A DNA stretch of 22,593 bases from the IMG/VR virus record IMGVR_UViG_3300031227_000472, positions 1 to 22,593 of that record. The stretch is one strand, 5' to 3'. This DNA is from a virus. The position numbers and the translations under genes are program-made. The notes beneath the pieces were generated by a model. The model was not told the origin of the DNA, did no database searches, and saw nothing but the letters and a program-made list of their open reading frames with translations. Within the stretch, counting starts at the first letter, position 1. The number at the start of each line of letters is the position of its first letter. Shown here one piece after another: positions 1 to 8,365 of the stretch.

Positions 1-38
1 ATCAGCAAAAAGTAAATTGATATTGAACTGAGGGGAGA

Positions 39-512
39 ATGAAAATCAAACTGTCAGCCCTGCACCTGAACGATGGCACACACGGCCTGCCGAAGAACCC
101 GCGCTTCATCAAGGATGACAAGTTCAAGAAGCTGTGTGATTCCGTGCGCGACTTCCCCGAGGCCATGCCTGCACGTGGGATTGTGGTGGACGAGCGCGGT
201 GTAATCCTGGGCGGGAACATGCGCTGGCGTGCCTGCCGTGAACTTGGCATGAAGGAGGTCCCCACAACATGGGTGCATCGGCTGACAGGGTTGACAGTGG
301 CGCAGAAGCGGCGGTTTATCATCATGGACAACAGGCCCTACGGCGATGATGACATGGACATGCTGGCGAACGAGTGGGATATTGCCGAGCTGATCGAAGC
401 AGGGTTTGACGACAAAGACCTTGCTGGCATGACCGAAGAAGATGATCCTCCCGCGGCGCCGGATATTTGCGTATGCCCTACGTGTGGCAATAAACATGGA
501 GCGGTGACATAA
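39..512 (+). CDS. ParB-like nuclease-domain protein with C-terminal zinc-knuckle motif
   Basis: A 157-residue protein. Residues 1-80 have the shape of a ParB/Srx N-terminal domain: a basic NPR near residue 20, then IVVDERGVILGGNMRWRA at about 48-65, where GGNMRWRA matches the nucleotide-binding GxxRxxA box. RRFIIMDNRPYGDDD (91-105) and the acidic helix after it are usual in phage ParB-like proteins that lack the DNA-binding half. The C-terminus has CVCPTCGNKH (144-153), half of a zinc ribbon. The start has GAGG five bases upstream. The stop overlaps the terminase start (TAATG), so the two are translationally coupled. In this family the domain can bind CTP or act as a nuclease; its role here is unknown. 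Its place before the large terminase, where a small terminase is expected, suggests a packaging or DNA-modification role, which is inference. Confidence 0.75.
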   Translation: MKIKLSALHLNDGTHGLPKNPRFIKDDKFKKLCDSVRDFPEAMPARGIVVDERGVILGGNMRWRACRELGMKEVPTTWVHRLTGLTVAQKRRFIIMDNRPYGDDDMDMLANEWDIAELIEAGFDDKDLAGMTEEDDPPAAPDICVCPTCGNKHGAVT

Positions 513-2551
513 TGGCGAAACTCACAAAGAGGGAAAAGGCAGTAGTAACGCAGAGCATTAAACACGCTCGACTTGTCAAGACCTCACGCCGATTGGCCCG
601 TATCGTTAAGACCGTCCATCCGTCCAGAGCATCCCTGAAGCGCCGGAAACGGTTGGAGCGCCATCTTGAAAAGTGGCTCAGTTATTATATGCCAGACACG
701 TTCTGCGACAAGTGGGGTTCGGTGCATCTCGACTGCATAAACCGACTACAGAACTGCATCAATAACGGAGGATGTTTTGCGCTTGCCATGCCTCGCGGTG
801 ACGGCAAGAGTGCCATCGGGAAGGGTGCGTCGGTGTACGCAACGCTCACTGGCCGGCGTTCATACGTGGTTCCAATCGGAGCCACTGACGAACTGGCAAT
901 GAGCTATCTAGACTTCATTAAGGATCAGTTGGATGGCAGTAATGAGTTGCTCGCAGAGGATTATCCCGAGGCTATTGTGTTCTTCAAGAAACTCGACAAC
1001 AAGGCAATCAACGGACCGCACCAACTTGACGCACAAGGCAACAGAACAAAAATATCATGGCGAGCGCGTGGCATCACATTCCCTTCGGTGTTGATGCCAG
1101 ACGGAGAGACACTCTACGCATTCAGCGGTGCGCGGATCGAGTGTCGCGGCATCACTGCGGCAATGAAGGGTATGTCTCGCGTGGTTGCCGGGAGGATATA
1201 CCGCCCTGATTTTGTTTTGCCGGATGACGTGCAGACTGAGGATGACGCGATTTCACCTACATCATGCAAAAAAATAGAGAGCAAAATCATCGGGACCGTC
1301 CTTGCATTGGCTGGACCGCGTAAGCGCATCGCCTGTTTTATGCCGTGTACTATCGTGGAGAACAACGATGTCAGTAGCAGGTTTCTCGACCACAAGATAC
1401 ATCCTGAGTTTCAGGGCAAGACGCATCCTATGATCGTAACATGGCCGACCGCGCAGGATACGCTTTGGAAAAAGTATGCCGAGATAAGGCGAGAAGCAGA
1501 TGACGACGAGACAGGAAAGAAGATGGCAACGGCTTTTTACAAGAAGAACCGCAAGAAAATGGACGCGAGCGCATCCGTGTCGTGGGATAGTAGGATAAGG
1601 GATAGCGAGATCAGCGCATTAGAAACGGCTGAAAATCTTCTTATTGAGATGGGTCCGATAAAGTTCGCGGCTGAGATGCAGCAAGATCCGCAGGATGAGT
1701 CTGGAACATCGTACAAACTTGAAGCCCTACACGTGGCACAGCACCAGGCGCAGTGGCCACGGTTCATTGTGCCGGACCAGGCAAGGATTCTTGTAGCCTC
1801 AACTGACATCAACCGCGTCGGACTCATGTGGGTGGTGGTGGGGTTCGATCAACTGCTTAGTGGTCATGTCGCGGTGTACGGACGCTGGCCGCAGAGGGGC
1901 GACGTGTGGCGCGAGAACGCACCAGAGCTCGAACGCAAGCAGAAGATTTTCACAGCCTTGACACAACTCTGTCAGCACTTGTCTGTCATGCCGCTGATCA
2001 GGCAAGGCCAAAGACTCAGGCCGTCAAGGTTCCTGATCGACAGGGGCTATGAGCCGGAGGTTGTGCATCGGTTCTGCAACCAGGGGAGTTTCCCGTTCAG
2101 GCTGATCCCGGCGCGAGGCTACGCGGCGCATAAGTACGGGCCGCGCAAGAACACGCTGGTTGGCGCACCGTTCGAGCAGTGCCACATCACGGAGTCGCCG
2201 CTGGGTCAGTTCGTAGCCTTCAACGCCGACTACTGGCGTGAGGTCATGCAGAGGGCGTGGCTTGGCGATGCCGGGGTTCCAGGGGGCGCAACGCTCTACA
2301 AGAGTGATCCGCGTCAGCATGTGACCTTCAGCGAGCATGTCACGGCTGAGAAGTTGAGGCAGAAGTACCAGACGGATGCCGGGATGCGATGGGAGTGGAC
2401 GCACGGCCCCGGTGCTTACTGGGACTACGGTGACGCAATGAGCATGGCGTACGTGGCGGCGGCGGCGGCAGGACTGACAACGCAGGGAGTACAGGTTGCT
2501 AAACGTCCGAGGAAGGAAACGCGGAAATCGAAAGTGGAGGTGACGGGATGA
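512..2551 (+). CDS. terL: Terminase large subunit (packaging ATPase and nuclease)
   Basis: A 679-residue DNA-packaging motor. The N-terminal ATPase shows a Walker A-like MPRGDGKS at 93-100, a variant common in phage terminases, and a Walker B-like DFVLPDD at 233-239. The C-terminal RNase H-type nuclease has the expected acidic residues: ASTDIN (Asp432), RFLIDRG (Asp510) and WDYGDAMSMAY near 637-647. The segment around 365-395, IKFAAEMQQDPQDE, is also typical of large terminases. The family cuts concatemeric DNA and pumps it into the prohead through the portal. The first 50 residues are very basic and the C-terminal tail is a basic extension. The start overlaps the ParB-like stop and the stop overlaps the next start (ATGA). 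No small terminase partner is recognised nearby. Confidence 0.93.
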   Translation: MAKLTKREKAVVTQSIKHARLVKTSRRLARIVKTVHPSRASLKRRKRLERHLEKWLSYYMPDTFCDKWGSVHLDCINRLQNCINNGGCFALAMPRGDGKSAIGKGASVYATLTGRRSYVVPIGATDELAMSYLDFIKDQLDGSNELLAEDYPEAIVFFKKLDNKAINGPHQLDAQGNRTKISWRARGITFPSVLMPDGETLYAFSGARIECRGITAAMKGMSRVVAGRIYRPDFVLPDDVQTEDDAISPTSCKKIESKIIGTVLALAGPRKRIACFMPCTIVENNDVSSRFLDHKIHPEFQGKTHPMIVTWPTAQDTLWKKYAEIRREADDDETGKKMATAFYKKNRKKMDASASVSWDSRIRDSEISALETAENLLIEMGPIKFAAEMQQDPQDESGTSYKLEALHVAQHQAQWPRFIVPDQARILVASTDINRVGLMWVVVGFDQLLSGHVAVYGRWPQRGDVWRENAPELERKQKIFTALTQLCQHLSVMPLIRQGQRLRPSRFLIDRGYEPEVVHRFCNQGSFPFRLIPARGYAAHKYGPRKNTLVGAPFEQCHITESPLGQFVAFNADYWREVMQRAWLGDAGVPGGATLYKSDPRQHVTFSEHVTAEKLRQKYQTDAGMRWEWTHGPGAYWDYGDAMSMAYVAAAAAGLTTQGVQVAKRPRKETRKSKVEVTG

Positions 2552-3039
2552 GTGAATGGACAATCGTATTTAAGGACGGTCACGAGGAGTGTGTGACGGC
2601 AATGATGTTTACAGATGCATGTATCATTGCGGTCCACCAGAGATTGATGCGCAAAGGATCATCGCTCATGTTCTCAGAGAGAAGGGTTGACAATACAAAA
2701 TGCTCAGAGGCGAGGAAGAAGCGAAAGATCGAGGAAAGCATGGGTATGGATTGGCAGGTCGAAATGGCAAGAGTTGCGGTTTTATTCGGTTCTAGAAACA
2801 AAACTGTACCGGATATTCCGAATCCCTCTCCACCTCCACCGCAGAAGGAAAAGAGAGTAGTCTGCAAGTGCTACGATGACGGGACGTATGTCGGACGGAG
2901 AGGATGTGCGAATTATTCTCAAGAGGAAATGCGTGAGAGAGTGACATTATGGGCGACAGAAATAAGAGAAGCAAGACGAACCTGCACGTTGGTTGTAAGA
3001 TACAAAGACGGAAACATCGAGCGCATAGATGAATCATAG
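2548..3039 (+). CDS. Hypothetical protein with central proline run
   Basis: A 163-residue protein I do not recognise. Its start overlaps the terminase stop by four bases (ATGA), which supports it as a real gene. A short strand-like segment near the start (WTIVFKDGHEE) resembles one near the end (CTLVVRYKDGNIE). A proline run (NPSPPPPQ, about residues 92-99) separates the halves, so the protein may hold two small copies of a beta-rich module. There are several cysteines (CKC, GC, TC) but no clean zinc-ribbon spacing. It ends in TAG, and the strong SD of the next gene overlaps this stop. No function can be given. Confidence 0.6.
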   Translation: MSEWTIVFKDGHEECVTAMMFTDACIIAVHQRLMRKGSSLMFSERRVDNTKCSEARKKRKIEESMGMDWQVEMARVAVLFGSRNKTVPDIPNPSPPPPQKEKRVVCKCYDDGTYVGRRGCANYSQEEMRERVTLWATEIREARRTCTLVVRYKDGNIERIDES

Positions 3040-3050
3040 GAGGTAACAGG

Positions 3051-3260
3051 ATGAACAAACCAGAGATCATCATGTCTGCTTTTGAAGATATGCATCACAT
3101 ATACATCTCGGTTGAGAGAAAGGAAGATGGAGAGTTTGAGGAATGTTGCATAAGACTTCGGTGTGATATAAGCGATAATCCACAACGCGCATCAAAAGCG
3201 TTTCGATATATGGCCGATAGTATTGACAAGTTGGTGAAAGAAAGAGAGGTGAAGACTTGA
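3051..3260 (+). CDS. Small hypothetical acidic/basic protein
   Basis: A 69-residue protein with a very strong SD, AGGAGG at 3039-3044, ahead of the ATG. The sequence alternates charged strand-like stretches (IYISVERKEDGEFEECCIRLRCD) shown here only by ends IYISVE and IRLRCD, then a helix (ASKAFRYMADSIDKLVKE). It has no signal peptide or membrane segment. Its stop overlaps a TTG start for the next gene. The fold could be a small beta-alpha domain; I cannot assign a role. Its position in the packaging operon is the only functional hint. Confidence 0.6.
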   Translation: MNKPEIIMSAFEDMHHIYISVERKEDGEFEECCIRLRCDISDNPQRASKAFRYMADSIDKLVKEREVKT

Positions 3261-3505
3261 AGAAAAAGAAGAAAGCGAAGAAGGTGGAACCGAAGCCGAT
3301 GCTCGAAAAAGAATTGTCGGTAGAGAATCAGCCCGTGAGAGCGCAGATCGTTTACCGCAAGATGGAGCGGTGTGAAAAGTGTGATGCGATCAATTCATTC
3401 AGGCAGAAAGGGGGGATGAGATACAAAAAAGCATTCGACCAGGCGTACGCATTCTGTAATAAATGCGGCCACAGAGTACACCTCAGGCGACTACATGTGA
3501 CATAA
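3257..3505 (+). CDS. Small zinc-ribbon protein, TTG start
   Basis: An 82-residue protein starting at TTG, which overlaps the previous stop (TTGA) and has AGAGGTG upstream. The N-terminus is a lysine-rich tail (MKKKKKAKKV). A zinc ribbon follows: CEKC at 39-42 and CNKCGH at 67-72, the classic two CxxC knuckles separated by about 24 residues. The ribbon probably binds one zinc ion and may contact nucleic acid together with the basic tail. It is one of three zinc-knuckle sequences in this operon, with the ParB-like C-terminus and the protease N-terminus. It is the last gene before the hairpin at 3545-3593. Confidence 0.65.
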   Translation: MKKKKKAKKVEPKPMLEKELSVENQPVRAQIVYRKMERCEKCDAINSFRQKGGMRYKKAFDQAYAFCNKCGHRVHLRRLHVT

Positions 3506-3544
3506 AAGGCCGAATACAAGACAAGCTGTCCATAATCTGGACAT

Positions 3545-3593
3545 ATAAGCCTCTGACCCTATTGACAGTAACAGGGTTTGGGGCTTATTTTTT
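3545..3593 (+). terminator. Rho-independent terminator-like hairpin before the head genes
   Basis: The arms ATAAGCC (3545-3551) and GGCTTAT (3582-3588) pair perfectly. The inner arms ACCCT (3556-3560) and AGGGT (3573-3577) extend the stem, with wobble pairs and one mismatch between them, around a 12-base loop. Six T residues follow (3588-3593). It lies between the zinc-ribbon gene and gpW and would separate packaging from head gene transcription, or attenuate it. Confidence 0.7.
3562..3591 (+). promoter_or_regulatory. Possible sigma-70 promoter inside the hairpin
   Basis: A perfect TTGACA at 3562-3567 is followed, after 18 bases, by TATTTT at 3586-3591. The start of transcription would fall at about 3597-3598, on the A of the gpW ATG. 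This would give a leaderless message, which would explain why gpW has no visible SD. The -10 box matches only four of six positions and overlaps the terminator T tract, so it may be chance. Confidence 0.3.
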
Positions 3594-3597
3594 AAGC

Positions 3598-3816
3598 ATG
3601 GCAGAGTTGACAACACTCGAAGAATACCATGCAGTCCGCGAAGCACTACAGACCCTAAGCACTACCAGCGCGACTACTGCATCATTTACACTCGGTTCGC
3701 TGACAGTAACTTACAACTCGTCACAAATAGATTGGCTCGTACAGCGTCAGAAAGAACTCGGCGCTATGCTGACAGCAAAGAACGTCCGCAAGCGGACAAG
3801 TCCTGACTTCTCATGA
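3598..3816 (+). CDS. gpW-like head-tail connector protein
   Basis: A 72-residue protein from the ATG at 3598. It has the gpW pattern: a short N-terminal helix (TLEEYHAVREALQTL), a small hairpin (TASFTLGSLTVTYNS), then a second helix (IDWLVQRQKELGAML) and a basic tail. In lambda, gpW sits between the large terminase and the portal and stabilises the filled head before tail joining; the position here is the same. A longer reading from 3463 exists but would overlap the zinc-ribbon gene by 43 bases and run through the hairpin, so I prefer the short form. No SD is visible before 3598. The stop overlaps the portal start (ATGA). Confidence 0.72.
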   Translation: MAELTTLEEYHAVREALQTLSTTSATTASFTLGSLTVTYNSSQIDWLVQRQKELGAMLTAKNVRKRTSPDFS

Positions 3817-5420
3817 GTAGTAAATCAAAACTCGAAAAAGCGAGGGACGAGAATGAGCTTGTCAAGCTGACCCTCGACACAGAGATACGCAAGAAGCGCA
3901 TAGAGATTGTCGCAAAGTATGATGCTGTTGAAAGAAGCACGGCACGACGACAGCCGAAACGCGAGACAAAGACAGAGGATAAGATATACGATCCGCGCAA
4001 GCGTCAGCTCGGGGTGAACATAGGACGTGACCTCGAACGCAACTACGCTCCGGCCAGAAGCATCCTGCATCAATTCCGAATGAACGTCGTCGGCGCACTT
4101 GGCAAGCTACAGGTTAACATAGAGGGCGGTGACGAGGCCGCGTCGTGGTTCAATCAAGTGTGGGCGAAGGACTGTGATTGGCGCGAAGATGGAACACATT
4201 GGAGCGAAATCTGCCAGAACGTGACAGTCGCGCCGATCCGTGAAGGTGACTGTCTTTCATTGGTAGACGACGGACTGATCCCTGAGAGCATGGGCGGTAC
4301 ACCGGGTGGCACAGGAAAGCTCTTGCATTGGGAGTCAGATCAGATAGTTCCGCTGTCCGATGCGGCTCTAAAGAAATCAAACTATCCAAAATTGAAACAG
4401 GAAAACGGAATACTCAGGAACGAATGGGGCCAGGTCGTCGCGTATGTCACGACGCACAAGCACGGCCTGTCGGTGATAGACGACATCAAAGATGCGGCAA
4501 TATGGAAACGTGATCTTGTACGACACATCAAGAACCCTTGGCGGCTAAACCAGGGGCGCGGTATTCCCTCGCTCATCACAAGCGCGACCAACTACCTTGA
4601 CCTGTACGAGATCCTCGGAGCCGAACTCCTGTCTGCCAAGCGTGCAGCGATCATTGCGGGATACGTGAAACGCTCGAACGCAGTTATAGATTGGAACAAT
4701 CCTCTAGCCGGTGCAGAGTTCTTGCCGGAGAATGTGGGTAAGGCCAAGGCGACGACAGACGATGAACCGGCGAACAGTGATGAACCAAGCGGCACGAACT
4801 ATGAGAAGTTTGAGAACCTTACAGGCGGATTATTTGAATATATAGACAAAGAGGATGAGATCGAGTTCCCTGACATCAAGCGTCCGAACGTAGACCTCGC
4901 GCCATTCATCGAGGCCGTTCTCGGGTATGCAGGAGCAAGTCTCGGCATGGCTAGGGCGTACAGCCTGCTCAGGGCCGATTCGTCATACACATCTTTCCGT
5001 GGTGATATGATCCTGACATGGGCGAGCGCGTTTTACCCTATGCAGAAATGGCTTGAGCGAAGGTCTGCTGATTGGACAGGGATCAAGGTGCTGGCCTGGG
5101 CGCAGAAGCAAAAGAAATTCAAAGCCCTCCCGGTAGGGTGGGAACAAACGCTCTCGTGGAACTGGCCTGTCATGCCTGCCGTTGACGAACTAAAGGAATC
5201 GAAAGCAGAAGCGCAATGGCTGAAGAACGGCACAAGAAACTATGCCGATCTTCTCGGGCCGGATTGGAAACAAAAGTTCTCAGCTCTTGCCGAGCAGTTC
5301 GATTTTGGAAGAGAGAAGAACTTGCCGCTAGGGTCATTTGAACAGAAGTCAGGCGGCGTGGCTCCGTCCGAAGAACCTGATGACACATCGAAGGCTAACG
5401 GATCAGATAAAGAATCCTGA
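3813..5420 (+). CDS. Portal protein, lambda gpB family
   Basis: A 535-residue protein. GRDLERNYAPARSILHQF (about 71-88) is the characteristic N-terminal block of lambda-type portals, with a conserved Arg-Asp-x-x-Arg-Asn pattern. The C-terminal part has WNWPVMPAVDELKESKAEAQ followed by NGTRNYADLLGPDW, typical of the same family. The portal forms the dodecameric ring at one head vertex through which the terminase pumps DNA and to which the neck attaches. The N-terminal 60 residues are highly charged. A Ser/Asp/Glu-rich disordered tail closes the protein. It starts within the gpW stop (ATGA) and is followed after 17 bases by the protease. Confidence 0.92.
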   Translation: MSSKSKLEKARDENELVKLTLDTEIRKKRIEIVAKYDAVERSTARRQPKRETKTEDKIYDPRKRQLGVNIGRDLERNYAPARSILHQFRMNVVGALGKLQVNIEGGDEAASWFNQVWAKDCDWREDGTHWSEICQNVTVAPIREGDCLSLVDDGLIPESMGGTPGGTGKLLHWESDQIVPLSDAALKKSNYPKLKQENGILRNEWGQVVAYVTTHKHGLSVIDDIKDAAIWKRDLVRHIKNPWRLNQGRGIPSLITSATNYLDLYEILGAELLSAKRAAIIAGYVKRSNAVIDWNNPLAGAEFLPENVGKAKATTDDEPANSDEPSGTNYEKFENLTGGLFEYIDKEDEIEFPDIKRPNVDLAPFIEAVLGYAGASLGMARAYSLLRADSSYTSFRGDMILTWASAFYPMQKWLERRSADWTGIKVLAWAQKQKKFKALPVGWEQTLSWNWPVMPAVDELKESKAEAQWLKNGTRNYADLLGPDWKQKFSALAEQFDFGREKNLPLGSFEQKSGGVAPSEEPDDTSKANGSDKES

Positions 5421-5437
5421 ATAGAGGACAAGTAACC

Positions 5438-6745
5438 ATGCCAGACGAAACCTTTAACTGCGAGTGCATCGAATGTGGTTACAAGATGGAGTCAGAGGAA
5501 CACTGCAAGGATCTGAAATGTCCTGAATGCGGCGGTCAAATGCGACGAGAAGAACGACCTGGTCCCGGTCAGGACAAAATCAATACGGAGGGAAAGTCAA
5601 TGAGCAGAATAGAAATCAGAGGAGTCATAGTCCCGAGCGAATACGATACCGGATGGACACAGGAATATATTGAGAAGGGTATCATCACTCCTGAGAGTTA
5701 CTTCCGCAGGGCTCTGGCAGAAGCAGCCGTGGATAAACCTCTCGATGTCTACATCAATTCTCCTGGTGGGAGTGTGTTCGCGGCCTATGAAATGGTCAAC
5801 GCTCTACGCGAGTGGAGAATGACAAGCAAGCAGCCTATCAATATCTCGCTCGGTGCTATGGTCGCAAGTGCAGCCAGCATGATCACCATATTCATCGGAT
5901 CAGCGGTTAGGGCTCATCGTAATTCAAAGATGATGTTTCATGGTGCAAGCTCATTCATAGACGGTGGACAGGGAGCCATGAAAGACGAAGCCGAGCTGCT
6001 TGGCAAGATCAATGCCGAGATTCAGCAAACACTTATATCGAAGTATAACATGAGTTCGGATGTCATTGGAGAATGGTTTGCCGAGGGCCGTATGGGATGG
6101 CTGACCGCCGATGAGATGGTTAAGGCCGGTATCGCTTCTGAGGTAATTACGGAAGACTCCGAGGAGATCAAGTTTGACTCTGCATCTATAGACGCTATCG
6201 GAGCGAAGGGCCTGGATATTGCGGCTCTTCTGGAAACCAAAGAGGAGGACTCGGATGGAACTAGAACACCCGGCAAAGATGGTGAAGAAGATACTAAGTC
6301 CGAAACCGACAAACCTGATAAAGAAGACACTGGATCGAGTGATGCCGAAGGCAACGAGTCCACAGACGAAGTCAAAGCGGCTCACGACCTCGGAATCACC
6401 GAAGGCCAGACAGCGGCGCAGACTGAATACGCTGATCAACTCGCGGCCATAGCGGAAAAGATGAGCGAGCTACAGGCCAAGCACGACACACTTGATGCTC
6501 TGCAACGGAAGACGCAGGGTGAGCGTGACAGTGCAAGGGCGCAGATCGAAAAGCAAGGCACGTCAATAGCTGATCTCACAGAGAAGCTCGAACGGTTGCT
6601 GACCGGGGGATTAAAATTTTCTCCGTCTATCGCGACCTGGGCCGACGCTCTTAATGCCTGTGATGGTGATTACGACAAGGCGCGGCAACAGTATCCTGAT
6701 ATTTACAAAGCAGGTCGAGAAGAGGCGAGGGCAAACAGGAAATAA
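5438..6745 (+). CDS. ClpP-type prohead protease with N-terminal zinc ribbon and scaffold-like tail
   Basis: A 435-residue three-part protein. Residues 8-32 form a zinc ribbon (CECIECG, then CPECGG). Residues 56-240 are a ClpP/S14-type protease: INSPGGSVFAAYEM (107-119), the serine segment GAMVASAASM with the likely nucleophile Ser144, and MMFHGASS with His168. Residues 250-310 are acidic and low in complexity. Residues 320-395 are a predicted coiled coil rich in Glu, Ala and Gln, and the last part is compact. This matches lambda gpC/Nu3-type genes, where the protease matures the prohead and the C-terminus serves as scaffold. SD is AGAGG at 5423-5427. A stronger SD precedes an in-frame ATG at 5600, so a form without the zinc ribbon is likely. 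Confidence 0.87.
   Translation: MPDETFNCECIECGYKMESEEHCKDLKCPECGGQMRREERPGPGQDKINTEGKSMSRIEIRGVIVPSEYDTGWTQEYIEKGIITPESYFRRALAEAAVDKPLDVYINSPGGSVFAAYEMVNALREWRMTSKQPINISLGAMVASAASMITIFIGSAVRAHRNSKMMFHGASSFIDGGQGAMKDEAELLGKINAEIQQTLISKYNMSSDVIGEWFAEGRMGWLTADEMVKAGIASEVITEDSEEIKFDSASIDAIGAKGLDIAALLETKEEDSDGTRTPGKDGEEDTKSETDKPDKEDTGSSDAEGNESTDEVKAAHDLGITEGQTAAQTEYADQLAAIAEKMSELQAKHDTLDALQRKTQGERDSARAQIEKQGTSIADLTEKLERLLTGGLKFSPSIATWADALNACDGDYDKARQQYPDIYKAGREEARANRK
5587..5602 (+). promoter_or_regulatory. Strong internal SD and in-frame ATG in the protease gene
   Basis: GGAGGG at 5587-5592 lies seven bases before ATG 5600-5602, in the reading frame of the protease gene. Translation from here starts MSRIEIRGV, exactly at the ClpP domain boundary and after the zinc ribbon. 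This SD is better than that of the upstream start at 5438, so two products, or an upstream start used weakly, are plausible. Confidence 0.55.
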
Positions 6746-6793
6746 GGATAGAAAGATCAACACAACAGTCCACAGAAAGAGAAGGGAAAAAAG

Positions 6794-8353
6794 ATGAAAA
6801 AATTTCTGATCAGTTTAATGTCGGCGCTCATGTTCGTTGGTATTACGTACGGAGCATCAACGGTGGAATCGTATTCAACGGTGAAGCTGGTTGAGGAAAT
6901 CAATGAGGCATTGGCTAATCCCGAAGTCGACAGCATAACTTGTCTCGGCGATTTAGGCATCACGGCAAGCAATTTGACCGTGAAGTTACGGGCGGCGGCA
7001 TCAACTGATCTTGGTCGGTTTGCCGTGCGGTCATTGGAAACCGTGGCCAATCGGTCAGACAGTGATTATGTAGAGTGGGCACTTTTGGAAGCGTATGATA
7101 GCGCGACTAACTGGCAGACATTCGCATGGTTGAAAGTAATCAGCTCGGACATAACAACCGCCGATGAAGATTGTACTATTCAATTATGGTATGACATTGC
7201 CGGAACGCCGACCTTGGGCGCGGTATGGGATAGTGGCGGTCTGACTATAAAGGCATTAAAAGTTGAAGGAGCGGCGACTTTTCAAGGCGCTGCGACGATC
7301 AGCGGCAAGACCACTTGTAATGGCGAGTTGGAAGTCAACGGTAGCGATGTGGATATTAACATGACGTTGACTAATAACATAGTTAGGATTGATCAGACTA
7401 ACGCTGCTGGGAACGCAGCTATGCCGCTGATTGCAGTTGCTGATGCGCGTACTGGCGTAACTGCCGATACAGCGGATGAAGCGACATTGGTTATTACGGC
7501 TGCTGGTGCGTATGGCCTGTCAGTTGCCGATGGTATTGTCAACATCGAAGGCGAGATTGATAGCACGGGCGATATCACTATTGATCCTGATGGTGACGAC
7601 GTAATCATTGATGGTACAGTTGACGCCACGGCTTACAAAGCTGATGCCGGTTCTGGCATTGATGCTGAATCGACAGGCGCGTTGGATATAGGTAACACGA
7701 CAGCGACCAGTATTGATTTCGGTAACACCAATGTTACTGCACATACGTTTGTCGCTAATGGTACAGGTGATGCGAAAGTTGTGTTGCCATTGCTTAGTAT
7801 TGGTGATGGCGAGATAAACGACGTGTCGGCGGCAAAACTGGCAGCGGCTTCCGTAGCTACTGCCATAGATATTAACGCTGCGACCAACTTCAATATGGCG
7901 AACTTAGCTGCAGGCACTACTGCCGCTGCGTTTGACGGTTCTGCTGTTACGGCATTAGATGCGGCCAATATATCGGCAGGAACGGTAATGCCAGCGGTGG
8001 ACGGCGGAGCCATTACTGGTCTGAATGTGTACGGTTCGCCTGGTATTGAGGTCACTGCGATTACAGCGGCAAGTCTGTTTAGCACGAACACCATAACCTT
8101 GAAGGATGTGGATGGTAATACCATGACGGGTTACGCTGTTGTCCATGTCTGGCAGGGCGCGGCTGCGTCTGCTATGACATTCCCCGATAGCGTTGCGGCA
8201 GTTACCGTGGCGGCTAATGAGGATTACTGGCGCGTAGTGACAAACGTAGGCACTATGAAGTGGGTAATTGAGGAAGCGTCAATTACTACAAACACAGCGT
8301 ATGTGTCGGTTGGGCCTAATGTGGCTTCGACGAACATCACACTGTTGCCGTAA
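6794..8353 (+). CDS. Fibre-like repetitive protein with Sec signal peptide
   Basis: A 519-residue protein. Residues 1-21 look like a signal peptide: two lysines, a hydrophobic core (FLISLMSALMFVGI) and a small-residue site YGA before Ser22. The remainder is rich in Gly, Ala, Thr and Asp and made of short strand repeats typical of phage fibres: VWDSGGLTIKALKVEG with ATISGKTT near 145-170, many IDxxGDITID-type turns, and two copies of N-x-x-AGT-x-x-A-x-DGxAxTxL near 375-415. No enzyme motif is seen. It sits between the protease/scaffold and the capsid genes, a place often used for head decoration or head-fibre genes. The signal peptide is odd for a cytoplasmically assembled virion. GAAGGGA upstream is the likely SD. 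Confidence 0.72.
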   Translation: MKKFLISLMSALMFVGITYGASTVESYSTVKLVEEINEALANPEVDSITCLGDLGITASNLTVKLRAAASTDLGRFAVRSLETVANRSDSDYVEWALLEAYDSATNWQTFAWLKVISSDITTADEDCTIQLWYDIAGTPTLGAVWDSGGLTIKALKVEGAATFQGAATISGKTTCNGELEVNGSDVDINMTLTNNIVRIDQTNAAGNAAMPLIAVADARTGVTADTADEATLVITAAGAYGLSVADGIVNIEGEIDSTGDITIDPDGDDVIIDGTVDATAYKADAGSGIDAESTGALDIGNTTATSIDFGNTNVTAHTFVANGTGDAKVVLPLLSIGDGEINDVSAAKLAAASVATAIDINAATNFNMANLAAGTTAAAFDGSAVTALDAANISAGTVMPAVDGGAITGLNVYGSPGIEVTAITAASLFSTNTITLKDVDGNTMTGYAVVHVWQGAAASAMTFPDSVAAVTVAANEDYWRVVTNVGTMKWVIEEASITTNTAYVSVGPNVASTNITLLP

Positions 8354-8365
8354 ATATAAACCAAC

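Noticed and set aside
2687-3226. TTGACA sequences at 2687 and about 3221 as promoters
   Set aside because: No acceptable -10 box at 16-18 bases.
3463-3597. Longer N-terminus for the gpW-like gene
   Set aside because: It would overlap the zinc-ribbon gene and be read through the hairpin; the gpW pattern begins at 3598.
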